Shown: positions 1 through 6,460 of the stretch, in pieces
Layout of the letters: the number at the start of each line of letters is the position of its first letter
Position numbering within the stretch: position 1 is the stretch's first letter
NCBI GenBank assembly: GCA_002328865.1
Contig: DCWO01000139.1
Coordinates: forward strand, 92,601-107,528
Source: Dehalococcoidia bacterium UBA2160
GTDB taxonomy: Bacteria > Chloroflexota > Dehalococcoidia > Lucifugimonadales > UBA1123
DNA length: 14,928 nucleotides
Reading direction: 5' to 3'
Position numbers and translations under genes: made by a program
The notes under the pieces: generated by a model
What the model saw: the letters and a program-made list of their open reading frames with translations, nothing else
Databases searched by the model: none
What the model was told of the DNA's origin: nothing

Positions 1-122
1 AGCACCGCCTTTGCGTTGATGCCCTTCTGGGCCAAGCTGGCGCATCAGATGCATCAGCGGAAATGGCGATCGACATCGACCACAACGAAGACCACACCGT
101 CTTCGCCGAGGAGCATGAATGA
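1..122 (+). CDS. C-terminal end of an unidentified protein (partial)
   Basis: An open frame enters from the left edge (first whole codon at position 3) and ends at TGA 120-122. It gives 39 residues ending in an acidic, histidine-containing tail (...DHTVFAEEHE). The stop overlaps the ATG of the next gene in an ATGA arrangement, and the next gene's GAGGAG ribosome site lies inside this frame. This is the usual signature of two co-translated genes, and it is the main support for calling the fragment coding. The tail carries no motif that I recognise, so no function is proposed. Its partner is an SDR-family protein, so a catabolic or dehydrogenase operon is possible, but that is only inference. 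Confidence 0.6.
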   Translation, partial: HRLCVDALLGQAGASDASAEMAIDIDHNEDHTVFAEEHE

Positions 123-877
123 GCGACGCGACCACCCTCGCGGGGAGAGTTGCACTGGTGACCGGTTCCGGCAGGAACATTGGCCGCGCAACCATACTCG
201 AGTGTGCGCGCATGGGTGCGGACGTCGTCGTCAACGCTCGGTCCAACCAGCAGGAGGCCGAGGCCGTCGCCGAGGAAGCCCGAGCCATCGGGGTGAAGGC
301 GCTGGCAGCGATTGCTGACGTCGGAAACAAAGTCCAGGTCGATGCCATGTTCGAATCGGCGATCTCGGAATTCGGTCGTGTCGATATACTCGTCAATAAC
401 GCTGGCCTGCGCAAGGGCAAGCCCTTCGTCGACATGACTGTCGCGGACTGGCGAGAAGTAAACGGCGTCAATATGGACGGCCCGTTCTATTGCTGCCAGG
501 CGGTCGTTCCGGGAATGATCGAGCGGGGATGGGGCCGGATCGTGAACGTGTCCGGCCTGAATGCGTTCAAAGGCCATGCGGGTTGGTCCCACGTCTCCGC
601 GTCGAAGATGGGCGCCCTCGGCATGACCAGAGCGCTGGCTGCCGAACTCGCCCCCCATGGCATCATGGTCAATCATGTCGTCCCCGGCGCATTCGACACT
701 TCTCGTGCAGACTCGCAGGTCGTTCCGCCGACGGATCAACGGCAAGCAGGCATACCCGTGGGAAGGTTGGGAGACCCCGCGGAAGTAGCCAGGGTCTGCG
801 CCTTCCTGTGCTCCGATGACGCAAGTTTCCTGACCGGTCAAACGATCCACGTCAACGGTGGCGCATTGGCGCAGTGA
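119..877 (+). CDS. SDR-family protein with non-canonical active site
   Basis: This is a 252-residue protein of the short-chain dehydrogenase/reductase fold, the length of classical FabG-like members. Visible motifs are the cofactor loop TGSGRNIG (15-22), NNAG (93-96), the structural Asn of the active-site tetrad in VNMDG (Asn118), the active-site helix Lys (Lys163) and the late VVPGAFDT segment (188-194 region). Aligned to E. coli FabG over the stretch from GRI to the Lys (equal length, no gaps), the catalytic Ser falls on Gly146 (a Ser sits one residue earlier, 145) and the catalytic Tyr falls on Val159, in HVSASK. A normal Ser-Tyr-Lys oxidoreductase mechanism is therefore not supported. The product may use another acid or act on a different substrate class; 'HVxxxK' variants are, from memory, a recurring SDR subgroup annotated as 3-oxoacyl reductase. 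The start is ATG 119 with GAGGAG five bases upstream, overlapping the stop of the preceding gene. Substrate unknown. Confidence 0.9.
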   Translation: MSDATTLAGRVALVTGSGRNIGRATILECARMGADVVVNARSNQQEAEAVAEEARAIGVKALAAIADVGNKVQVDAMFESAISEFGRVDILVNNAGLRKGKPFVDMTVADWREVNGVNMDGPFYCCQAVVPGMIERGWGRIVNVSGLNAFKGHAGWSHVSASKMGALGMTRALAAELAPHGIMVNHVVPGAFDTSRADSQVVPPTDQRQAGIPVGRLGDPAEVARVCAFLCSDDASFLTGQTIHVNGGALAQ

Positions 878-942
878 TAGGTTTGCCGAACTGAACGTCA
901 GTCGTACGTCACGAACAGCGACTTGGGATTGAAATGCGTAGG

Positions 943-961
943 GGAGGGTTTCAAACCCTCC
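943..961. repeat. Perfect palindrome, probable interspersed repeat
   Basis: GGAGGGTTT, one C, then AAACCCTCC make a perfect 9-bp inverted repeat. It lies in a 273-bp gap between the SDR gene and the gamma-glutamyltransferase gene, which contains no convincing gene. Palindromes of the form GTAGGGG(A/C)GGGTTTCAAACCC are, from memory, scattered in many copies in intergenic DNA of some environmental bacteria. Whether this genome has other copies cannot be seen here: this is the only one in the window. The one-base centre makes it a poor terminator, and no T-run follows. Confidence 0.6.
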
Positions 962-980
962 GGGGGGTCGCCCAACAACA

Positions 981-1014
981 GGTGTGAATCGCGCCAACAG
1001 GATTCGCGAACACC
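981..1014. repeat. Imperfect hairpin beside the palindrome
   Basis: GGTGTGAATC and GATTC-GCGA-ACACC can pair as a 10-bp stem with a four-base bulge and a loop of about ten bases. It sits 20 bases after the perfect palindrome and may be the other half of one composite repeat element. No gene is supported in this gap on either strand; the short open frames here are compositionally unlike proteins. Confidence 0.35.
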
Positions 1015-1150
1015 GTATGCGCCGCGTGAATCGTGCTGGATGGAGCCGCGGGCGGGTGTTCTCGATGTCATCGGGACGCCCCTGCCAATGGTTTTGCGGG
1101 TGCGTCGGATTATGCTGGGGCTCACTTGTGTTCAGGAGAGGGGATAGCCA

Positions 1151-2899
1151 ATGCCAATCGGACTGACTTCGTACAGACCACCAGTTATGGGCGTCACGCA
1201 CATGGTGTCGGCAGGCCACTACCTGGCGGCGTCGGCGGGCTATCGAATCCTGGAGCAGGGCGGCAACGCCGTCGATGCTGGCGTCGCGTCCGGAATCGCG
1301 ATCAACGTAACACTGCCGCACGCCACGAACTTCGGCGGAGTCGCGCCGATCATCCTCTACATCGCCGAGGAGGATCGCGTCGTGACTATCAGCGGCCTCG
1401 GGCGATGGCCGCAGGCCGCGTCAATCGAATACATGCAGAAACACGCCGGAGGCGAGATTCCCCGCGGAATGCTGCGCTGCATCACACCATCCGCCCCCGA
1501 CGCTTGGCTGACAGCGTTGGAGCGATACGGGACCATGACCTTCGAAGAGGTCGTGACGCCCGCACTTGAGCTTGCCCGAGACGGGTACCCGCTTTCCGCG
1601 CCCGCGGCCAACTCGCTGGCCCAGTCGTTCGATGCGCCTGACAACCACGACGACGCATGGGAATCGACCCGAGCGGTGTTCATGCCGAACGGCCGCGCGC
1701 CGAAGATCGGCGAGCTGCTGGTCCAGACCGAGCTGGCGCACACCTTCGAGCGACTGATCGAGGTCGAGCGCGCCAACGCTTACAAGGGCCGCGCCGACGC
1801 CATTCGAGCCGCGCGCGACTACTTCTACAAAGGCGACATCGCCGACGAGATCGCTGAGTTCAGCGACAAGACGGGCGGCCTGCTGACCCGAGAGGACCTT
1901 CGAGACTTCTCGGTCAAGGTCGAAGAGCCGGTCGTCGGCGGCTTCCGCGACTTCGAGGTGCTTACCTGCGGCCCATGGTGCCAGGGACCGGTGGTGGCCC
2001 AGACGCTGCAAATGCTCGAGGACGACGACCTCGGAGCCATGGGACACAACAGCACCGACTATGTGCACCTCGTCTCGCAGGCCCTGAATCTGTCATTCGC
2101 CGACAGACACCACTACTACGGCGACCCCGATCTGGTGGACGTGCCGATGAACGGATTGATGGCCAAGGGCTACACGTCCGCCCGTCGAAGCATGATCGAC
2201 ATGGATAGGGCTTTCCAAGAGATGCCTCCTCCGGGCGAGCCATGGTCGTATCAGAACGGGGCGAACCCCAGAAGGGCCAGCACTCCGCTGATCGGAAAAC
2301 CAGGCAGCCTAGAGCAAGACACGTCGTACGCGTGCGTCGTCGACCGTTGGGGGAACGCGTTCTCGGCGACTCCCAGCGACGGCCTGTTCGGCGCGCCCAT
2401 CGTGCCGGGCCTCGGACTGATGATATCGTCACGAGGTACGCAGAGCTGGCTCGACCACGATCACGCGTCCAGCTTGCAACCGGGCAAGCGACCGCGACTC
2501 ACGCCCAATCCCGCGATGGCGTTCAAAAATGGGAAGCTGTTCATGCCGTTCGGGACCCCGGGCGGCGACGCGCAAGGACCCGCGATGGTGCAGACATTCC
2601 TGAACATCATCGAGTTCGGCATGGACCCGCAGGCAGCCATAGAGGCCCCGCGGTTCGTGCCCTGGAACTACCCGAACTCGTTCTGGCCTCACACGTACTT
2701 GCCTGGGCGAATCCACGTCGAGGGCCGATACTCGAGCGACGTCAACGGCGAACTCGAACGCCGAGGCCACGACCTCCGCGCCGTCGACGACTGGGCGCCC
2801 GCGATGGGTTCGGTGTCAGCCATCGTCGTGGACCAGGAATCCGGCGTGCTCAAAGGCGGCGCCGACCCCAGACGCGACACCTACGCAATAGGACGATAA
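1151..2899 (+). CDS. Gamma-glutamyltransferase family protein (cytoplasmic form)
   Basis: A 582-residue member of the gamma-glutamyltransferase family, Ntn-hydrolases that cut themselves at a conserved Thr to free the nucleophile and then hydrolyse or transfer gamma-glutamyl groups. Supporting motifs: the N-terminal MVSAGHYLAASAGYRIL and GGNAVDAGVA segments (18-47), SGLGRWP (81-87, substrate-carboxylate region), the cleavage/nucleophile site QDTSYACVVD with Thr391, the PGKRPRLTPNPAM stretch (444-456) and the oxyanion GTPGGD (468-473). Thr391 would give large and small subunits of about 390 and 190 residues. Unlike E. coli Ggt there is no signal peptide, so the protein should stay in the cytoplasm, as in many Ggt-like hydrolases (for example amide hydrolases and acylases). 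Substrate cannot be fixed; glutathione is not assured. The ATG at 1151 follows a purine-rich AGGAGAGGGG site (1134-1143). It stands alone in its own transcription interval, and the next promoter overlaps its stop codon. Confidence 0.88.
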   Translation: MPIGLTSYRPPVMGVTHMVSAGHYLAASAGYRILEQGGNAVDAGVASGIAINVTLPHATNFGGVAPIILYIAEEDRVVTISGLGRWPQAASIEYMQKHAGGEIPRGMLRCITPSAPDAWLTALERYGTMTFEEVVTPALELARDGYPLSAPAANSLAQSFDAPDNHDDAWESTRAVFMPNGRAPKIGELLVQTELAHTFERLIEVERANAYKGRADAIRAARDYFYKGDIADEIAEFSDKTGGLLTREDLRDFSVKVEEPVVGGFRDFEVLTCGPWCQGPVVAQTLQMLEDDDLGAMGHNSTDYVHLVSQALNLSFADRHHYYGDPDLVDVPMNGLMAKGYTSARRSMIDMDRAFQEMPPPGEPWSYQNGANPRRASTPLIGKPGSLEQDTSYACVVDRWGNAFSATPSDGLFGAPIVPGLGLMISSRGTQSWLDHDHASSLQPGKRPRLTPNPAMAFKNGKLFMPFGTPGGDAQGPAMVQTFLNIIEFGMDPQAAIEAPRFVPWNYPNSFWPHTYLPGRIHVEGRYSSDVNGELERRGHDLRAVDDWAPAMGSVSAIVVDQESGVLKGGADPRRDTYAIGR

Positions 2900-2920
2900 T
2901 CGGCGGTTGCTTGGTATAAT
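2892..2920 (+). promoter_or_regulatory. Extended -10 promoter of moaD-moaE
   Basis: A perfect -10 box TATAAT (2915-2920) is preceded by TGG, giving the extended -10 form TGnTATAAT. With a 17-base spacer the -35 position is GACGAT, a weak match, as expected for extended -10 promoters. Transcription would begin near 2927, about 33 bases before the moaD start. The -35 region overlaps the stop codon of the preceding gene, so moaDE has its own transcription. Confidence 0.7.
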
Positions 2921-2959
2921 CGTTCGACGGGACCAGACAAGCCCGACATTTGCGTTGGG

Positions 2960-3220
2960 GTGGACGAGCTGAAGATCACAGTCAGGTTTTTCGCGAGCTA
3001 CAGAGAAAAGGCAGGCACAAGCGAGACAGTCGTCGATATACCCGACGGCGCCACGGTCGGCGACCTGACCTCACGATTGGCCGAGTCGTTTCCCGACCTG
3101 ACCTCCAGACCGATTGGACTGGTCGTCGCTGTGAATCAAGAGTATCGAGACCACTCGTTCGGATTGAGCGACGGCGACGAGGCAGCCGTGATACCGCCCG
3201 TCAGCGGAGGGCGCTCATGA
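2960..3220 (+). CDS. moaD: Molybdopterin synthase sulfur-carrier subunit MoaD
   Basis: An 86-residue ubiquitin-like protein. MoaD is adenylated and thiocarboxylated at a C-terminal Gly-Gly and donates sulfur to precursor Z (cPMP) within the MoaD-MoaE synthase, in molybdenum cofactor synthesis in the cytoplasm. The opening ITVRFFASYREKAG, the central VNQEY and the closing GDEAAVIPPVSGG are typical. Oddly, Gly83-Gly84 is not the end: Arg85-Ser86 follow before the stop. The tail must either be trimmed or the carrier cannot be activated in the usual way. The start is GTG 2960; no in-frame start lies further upstream before a better site and there is no strong Shine-Dalgarno. The stop overlaps moaE by ATGA. 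The moaA and moaC genes are not in the window. Confidence 0.9.
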   Translation: MDELKITVRFFASYREKAGTSETVVDIPDGATVGDLTSRLAESFPDLTSRPIGLVVAVNQEYRDHSFGLSDGDEAAVIPPVSGGRS

Positions 3221-3678
3221 TCGAGATCACGCACGATGAGCTCGACCCGAAGCAGATTACGGACTCGGTTGCCGACGACGGCGCAGGAGCGGTGATCACA
3301 TTCCTCGGGACCACCCGAGACAACACCGCGGGGCGCAACGTTCGATTCCTCGAGTACGAGGCTTACCGTCCCATGGCCGACCAGCAACTGGCGAAAGTCG
3401 CCGAAGAGATGAGCGAGCGCTGGGACCTCAAGGCCGTGGCCATCTCACACCGTCTGGGCCGCTTGGCCGTCGGCGAGACGAGCCTGGTCGTCGCCGTCTC
3501 CTCCGCCCATCGACGCGACGCGTACGAGGCCAGCGCGTTCTCCATCGACCGCATCAAGCAGATCGTCCCGATCTGGAAGAAAGAGTTCTTCGAAGGCGGC
3601 GAGGTCTGGGTCGGCAGCCAAGAGGACTTTGATCCGTTGGGGGTTGAGAGGCCTGCCTCGCAATCTTGGCGCCAGTAG
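3217..3678 (+). CDS. moaE: Molybdopterin synthase catalytic subunit MoaE
   Basis: A 153-residue MoaE, close to the family's usual 150. The MoaD thiocarboxylate tail enters the MoaE active site and two sulfurs are added to precursor Z to make molybdopterin. Recognisable segments are FLGTTRD (29-35, with the conserved Arg), LEYEAY (45-50), SSAHRRDAYEA (95-105) and IKQIVPIWKKE (113-123). Lys114 and Lys121 are seven apart, as are E. coli Lys119 and Lys126, the catalytic and intermediate-forming lysines. The ATG overlaps the moaD stop (ATGA 3217-3220), and the ribosome site GGAGG (3206-3210) lies over the Gly-Gly codons of moaD, so the two subunits are translationally coupled. No terminator hairpin with a T-run is visible after the stop. 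A partial molybdenum cofactor pathway only: other Moa, Mog and Moe genes must be elsewhere. Confidence 0.95.
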   Translation: MIEITHDELDPKQITDSVADDGAGAVITFLGTTRDNTAGRNVRFLEYEAYRPMADQQLAKVAEEMSERWDLKAVAISHRLGRLAVGETSLVVAVSSAHRRDAYEASAFSIDRIKQIVPIWKKEFFEGGEVWVGSQEDFDPLGVERPASQSWRQ

Positions 3679-3949
3679 GTCTAGCGTAGAAACTTGACGA
3701 TCGATTGAGCCTGAGATAACCGTCACGTGGCTACAGCAGCGCCGCCGGGTTTTCTCATTTCGCCCATTCGCCGCACGCTCATGTACCTGCGTCCATCCCG
3801 TGGAATCGCCGGAAATCGGCCCCCCGAAGTTGTTAGCCGGTAAAGCGATGCCAGCGACTCGATTCGCAAGTATTGTGCTGTCTGACTGCGCCCTCTATAG
3901 CGACGGCATCGCGCGGTTTCCGAAAACCAAGTTCGAGATGGTATTTGAA
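3679..3949. other. Intergenic region between convergent moaE and propeller lipoprotein gene
   Basis: There are 271 bases with no supportable gene. A minus-strand open frame (3723-3953, TTG start) exists, but its translation is Arg-rich and looks like shadow composition. I looked for an intrinsic terminator for either flanking gene and found only a short GGTTT/AAACC hairpin (3916-3929) without a T-run. GC content drops from here rightward compared with the moaDE side. Confidence 0.5.
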
Positions 3950-4972
3950 TCAATTAGCATATCGAGACCATGATGGAGACGAGTCACCATGTGGGTCGTT
4001 GGTGATATTGGTCAGGTCGGAGCCGTCAGCATCTATCACGTAGATCTCAGTGTTGTTATCTCGGAAGGAGACAAATGCGAGCTTGTTACTGTCTGGTGAC
4101 CACGAGGCTCCTTCCCCAACCCGAATGGGGTGGTTCGTAAGCTTGATCTGGTTGGAACCATCGGCATTCATAACCCAGATACCAGAGCCACCGTCCCGGC
4201 TTGAGACATAGGCGATCTTGCTCCCATGCGGCGACCACATGGGGCTGCCACCGCTAGCGAGCCTTGTCTCGTTCAAACCGTCCGCATTCACAACGTAAAG
4301 ACCGCCGCCGTCATTACGGGACGATGCATAAACGATCTTGTTCCCATCAGGGGACCACGCGGGTTTATTATCACGGCCTGGATTTTTCGAAAGGTTGGTT
4401 TGGTTGGAACCATCCGCGTCCATCACGTAGACTTCTTCGTTGCCATCTCTATTCGACGTGAAGACGATCTTACTTGCGTCAGGCGCCCATGCAGGGAACG
4501 TATCCCATGCTGGGTTGTTTGAGAGGTTGGTCTGATTGGAGCCGTCAGAATCCATCACGTAGATTTCGTGGTTTCCATCTCTATTCGATATGAAGACGAT
4601 CTTGCCACTCTTGGGCGACCATTTAGCCAATTGATCTATGGCGGGATTCGAGGTAAGCCTGGTCTGGTTGGAGCCGTCACTCCCCATAACATAGATCTCT
4701 AGGTTGAGGTCACGGTTAGTTTGAAAGACGATTTTACTGTGGTACGGCGACCAAGAAGGACGTCCGTCATTAAAGCGGTTCATGGTAAGCCTGGTCTGGT
4801 TGGAGCCGTAGGGGCCCATCACGTAGATCTCCCCACGTGTTGAATCGCGCATAGACGAAAATACTATCAAGTCCTTCGCTGGGCGCGAGCAGCCTCCCGG
4901 GACCCCGGCGGAAAGAAGTACAACCAGACCAAGTGCAACAACATTCGAGAACGCCCATGAGGGTCTGTCCAT
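3950..4972 (-). CDS. Seven-repeat PD40/TolB-like beta-propeller lipoprotein
   Basis: A 340-residue exported lipoprotein. Residues 1-28 form a signal peptide with a hydrophobic core (VVALGLVVLLSAGV) and a lipobox-like PGGC, so Cys28 is the likely lipidated residue; the -3 position is Pro, not Leu. The rest is seven tandem repeats of about 40-46 residues (34-79, 80-123, 124-167, 168-211, 212-251, 252-296, 297-340). Each repeat has the pattern KIVF-SNRDGN-EIYVMD-DGSNQT-LT-NP-WSPDG that defines the PD40/WD40-like family seen in TolB. Seven blades form a closed propeller; TolB itself has six plus an N-terminal domain, which is missing here, so this is not TolB. Such proteins usually bind partners or ligands at the outer side of the membrane; no enzyme motif is seen. 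The start is ATG 4972 with GGGGAGGT about eleven bases upstream. It stands alone. Confidence 0.85.
   Translation of the reverse strand: MDRPSWAFSNVVALGLVVLLSAGVPGGCSRPAKDLIVFSSMRDSTRGEIYVMGPYGSNQTRLTMNRFNDGRPSWSPYHSKIVFQTNRDLNLEIYVMGSDGSNQTRLTSNPAIDQLAKWSPKSGKIVFISNRDGNHEIYVMDSDGSNQTNLSNNPAWDTFPAWAPDASKIVFTSNRDGNEEVYVMDADGSNQTNLSKNPGRDNKPAWSPDGNKIVYASSRNDGGGLYVVNADGLNETRLASGGSPMWSPHGSKIAYVSSRDGGSGIWVMNADGSNQIKLTNHPIRVGEGASWSPDSNKLAFVSFRDNNTEIYVIDADGSDLTNITNDPHGDSSPSWSRYAN
3953..4873 (-). repeat. Seven tandem ~130-bp coding repeats (propeller blades)
   Basis: The seven blades of the lipoprotein are repeated at the DNA level with a period of roughly 120-138 bases. The block encoding GSNQT and the block encoding SNRDGN recur almost unchanged; for example ggttggagccgt or a near copy of it appears in most units. 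Blades 3 and 4 are the most alike, and blade 5 is the shortest. This is repeat expansion within one gene, not a mobile element. Confidence 0.75.
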
Positions 4973-5438
4973 TGTGTCAATCGACCTCCCCGGCCCGGCG
5001 TTAACCTTCAGAGACAGATTTCACGGCCTTCGTCATTTATGCACCGCAGTAGCATCTCCATGGCTCAGAACATCGCCTAGGACTCAAACCGACGACGGCT
5101 CTCTTTGGTCACAGAGGACACCAATTCGTCTAAGGTGCAGGCTTCTTCGTCTTCTGGACGTAATCGTCCTGTCTTGCCACAGGACGTTTTCTCCCAGCAA
5201 TCTCCCTTGCGTCATTCACTTGCGGATCAAGTGTTATTGGATACGACCGACGTATCACTGACCGTCTCTGCAGTCGAAGGATCGGGGATAGCCCTTTGAC
5301 ACACTTTTGCACGATACGCCCGACCTGCATGTCCGGCAGTCGTACTGACTAGGTTATATGGTCTCCCAGCTTGTGGGCATGCAGTCTGGTCGCTCTTCGT
5401 CCTATCTGGATGCCCTCGGTAAGCTCAACCAGATGCCT
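4973..5438. other. 466-bp non-coding stretch between two minus-strand genes
   Basis: No frame on either strand here has a convincing ribosome site, protein-like composition or recognisable motif. It must hold the promoter of the propeller lipoprotein gene, but I could not find a good -35/-10 pair; a TGCATAAAT stretch (minus strand, about 5036-5044) is the best -10 candidate. It also holds one clear hairpin (see the entry at 5165-5190) and a TTGACA (5296-5301, + strand) without a fitting -10. Confidence 0.5.
5165..5190 (+). terminator. Hairpin with T4 tail, terminator-like on + strand
   Basis: CGTCCTGT and ACAGGACG form a perfect 8-bp stem around a six-base loop (CTTGCC), followed on the + strand by TTTTCT. 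The shape is that of a weak intrinsic terminator reading rightward, yet no + strand gene lies upstream within the gap. Read on the minus strand it has no T-run. It could end an unannotated small transcript, or block transcription entering the arrestin-like gene from its downstream side. Confidence 0.35.
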
Positions 5439-5936
5439 TCAGACGAGCGCCACTCTTATCGGCTGTCTCTCGGCGACGTCGACAGCTTGGGCCACGTCGA
5501 AGGTCGCCACGAGTTCCCATCGAACCTCCGCTTCCGTCACGGAGGAGTCCGCCATGTGGTGAGGGGGTTCTGAGTCAATCTCCAGCTTGATTTGGTGACT
5601 GTTGGTTTCACCCGGTTGGAGTGAAGTGTTGTTGAGGACTACTGCGCCGCTATGAGAGTAGGACTCGTCTTCGGTCTTTGTCGCTTGCTTGCTCCCAACG
5701 GCCGGCGGTCCCATTGCCCCAGCGCCCGCTCCCATTCCTGGGCGCTTCTGTTCCTGCACAGTGACCGTGTGGGTACGTGTGTACCGTTCCCTGCACATTA
5801 GGTCAACGCGACCCTCTCTGATCACAACGTCGCGCCTCGCCGTGAGCTCCAGGTCGATGTCAATCGTTTCACCCAGCTTGTAGATTCGGTCTTCGAATGC
5901 CATAGTGATTTCCAGTGGTCGCAACCGAGTAACCAT
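5439..5936 (-). CDS. Arrestin-like (Spo0M/arrestin-fold) protein
   Basis: A 165-residue protein with the look of an arrestin-type beta-sandwich. The opening ITMAFEDRIYKLGETIDIDLELTARRDVVIREGRVDL-form (quoted in parts: YKLGETIDIDLEL, VIREGRVDLMC) matches the first strands of arrestin/Spo0M domains. The later LQPGETNSHQIKLEID, EVRWELVATFDVA and closing QPIRVAL match the second-half pattern 'PG..y.f.f.i ... v.W.v.a..D'. A Gly/Ala/Met-rich insert (GMGAGAGAMGPPAVG) separates the halves. No signal peptide, so cytoplasmic; such proteins act as binding scaffolds and no enzyme motif is seen. The open frame runs back to a TTG at 6173, but I place the start at ATG 5936: it has GGAGGG six bases upstream, the domain begins right there, and a TTGACA promoter lies inside the longer frame (6067-6095). 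ATG 5903 is a further alternative. Confidence 0.6.
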   Translation of the reverse strand: MVTRLRPLEITMAFEDRIYKLGETIDIDLELTARRDVVIREGRVDLMCRERYTRTHTVTVQEQKRPGMGAGAGAMGPPAVGSKQATKTEDESYSHSGAVVLNNTSLQPGETNSHQIKLEIDSEPPHHMADSSVTEAEVRWELVATFDVAQAVDVAERQPIRVALV

Positions 5937-6066
5937 GACCGTCCCTCCAGTCTCATCCAAAGCATCCCATCCGCAACTCAGTGGACTGACAACCGTAACA
6001 TTCCGACCTCGGTTTTCCGAAACGAACTCATCACTTTCACAAATTCGCCGTTCTGGGATAGACCAA

Positions 6067-6095
6067 ACGATATATTCCGTTGGCGTCGGTGTCAA
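6067..6095 (-). promoter_or_regulatory. Sigma-70-type promoter of the arrestin-like gene
   Basis: Read on the minus strand: a perfect -35 TTGACA (6095-6090), a 17-base spacer, then TATCGT (6072-6067), which matches the -10 consensus at four of six bases. Transcription would start near 6060 and leave a leader of about 124 bases before ATG 5936. Because it lies inside the longest open frame, it argues against the TTG start at 6173. Confidence 0.55.
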
Positions 6096-6421
6096 TCGCG
6101 ATGCTTCATGCTCGAACTCACCCGACGGATCGAAGCAACCATCCACCCGAATTGTGGTATGACTGTAGGACAACGCGTTCGGAACCGTGTGGGACAGCCC
6201 GTCAAGGTCAACCGAGGTAGACCGTGCAGCATCGACACGGAGTTAAGCAGGCGTGATTTGAGGATTTCTGCCGATTGGCGCTAATATGTGAAAGATTTAT
6301 CGAATCCGCTGACATCTCCCTTGAACGATAGTGGGAGAGCGCGAAAAGCCATTGAAACGGAAAACTACGACGGATATCGAGAGAGAATTGGCGAATAGTA
6401 CCGAAATTCACAAACTTTGGT

Positions 6422-6450
6422 TTGCGACGCCTGATTTTGTCTGCTATATT
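6422..6450 (+). promoter_or_regulatory. Promoter of tRNA-Ser and probably miaB
   Basis: TTGCGA (-35, 6422-6427), a spacer of exactly 17 bases, and TATATT (-10, 6445-6450) preceded by TGC (extended -10). The predicted start near 6457 is only a few bases before the mature tRNA 5' end at 6461. No terminator is visible between the tRNA and miaB, so this promoter may serve both. Confidence 0.7.
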
Positions 6451-6460
6451 GTGTGCTCAC

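Larger units (their letters stand above)
5937..6460. other. Leader and intergenic DNA upstream of the arrestin-like gene
   Basis: There are about 520 bases with two promoters (entered separately) and no gene I can support. One is the minus-strand promoter of the arrestin-like gene; the other is the + strand promoter of tRNA-Ser. The part from 6240 to 6420 is the most AT-rich of the window: bases 6241-6300 are 40% G+C by hand count, against 67% at 9361-9420 inside nadC. Confidence 0.5.

Noticed and set aside
16..318. 100-residue + strand open frame over the start of the SDR gene
   Set aside because: Arg/His-rich shadow of the real upstream frame and the SDR gene; no ribosome site of its own, and it overlaps both supported genes.
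943..1014. CRISPR repeat or intrinsic terminator in the SDR-Ggt gap
   Set aside because: There is a single palindrome unit with no spacer-repeat periodicity, and no T-run follows either hairpin.
3693..3725. TTGACG followed by TAACCG at 17 bases on the + strand after moaE
   Set aside because: The -10 is poor and no + strand gene follows for more than 2.7 kb.
3723..3953. 76-residue minus-strand frame whose TTG start overlaps the lipoprotein stop
   Set aside because: The overlap looks like coupling, but the translation is Arg-rich without any motif, and no ribosome site precedes it.
3950..4972. Calling the propeller lipoprotein TolB
   Set aside because: It lacks the TolB N-terminal domain, has seven rather than six blades, carries a lipobox, and no tol-pal genes are adjacent.
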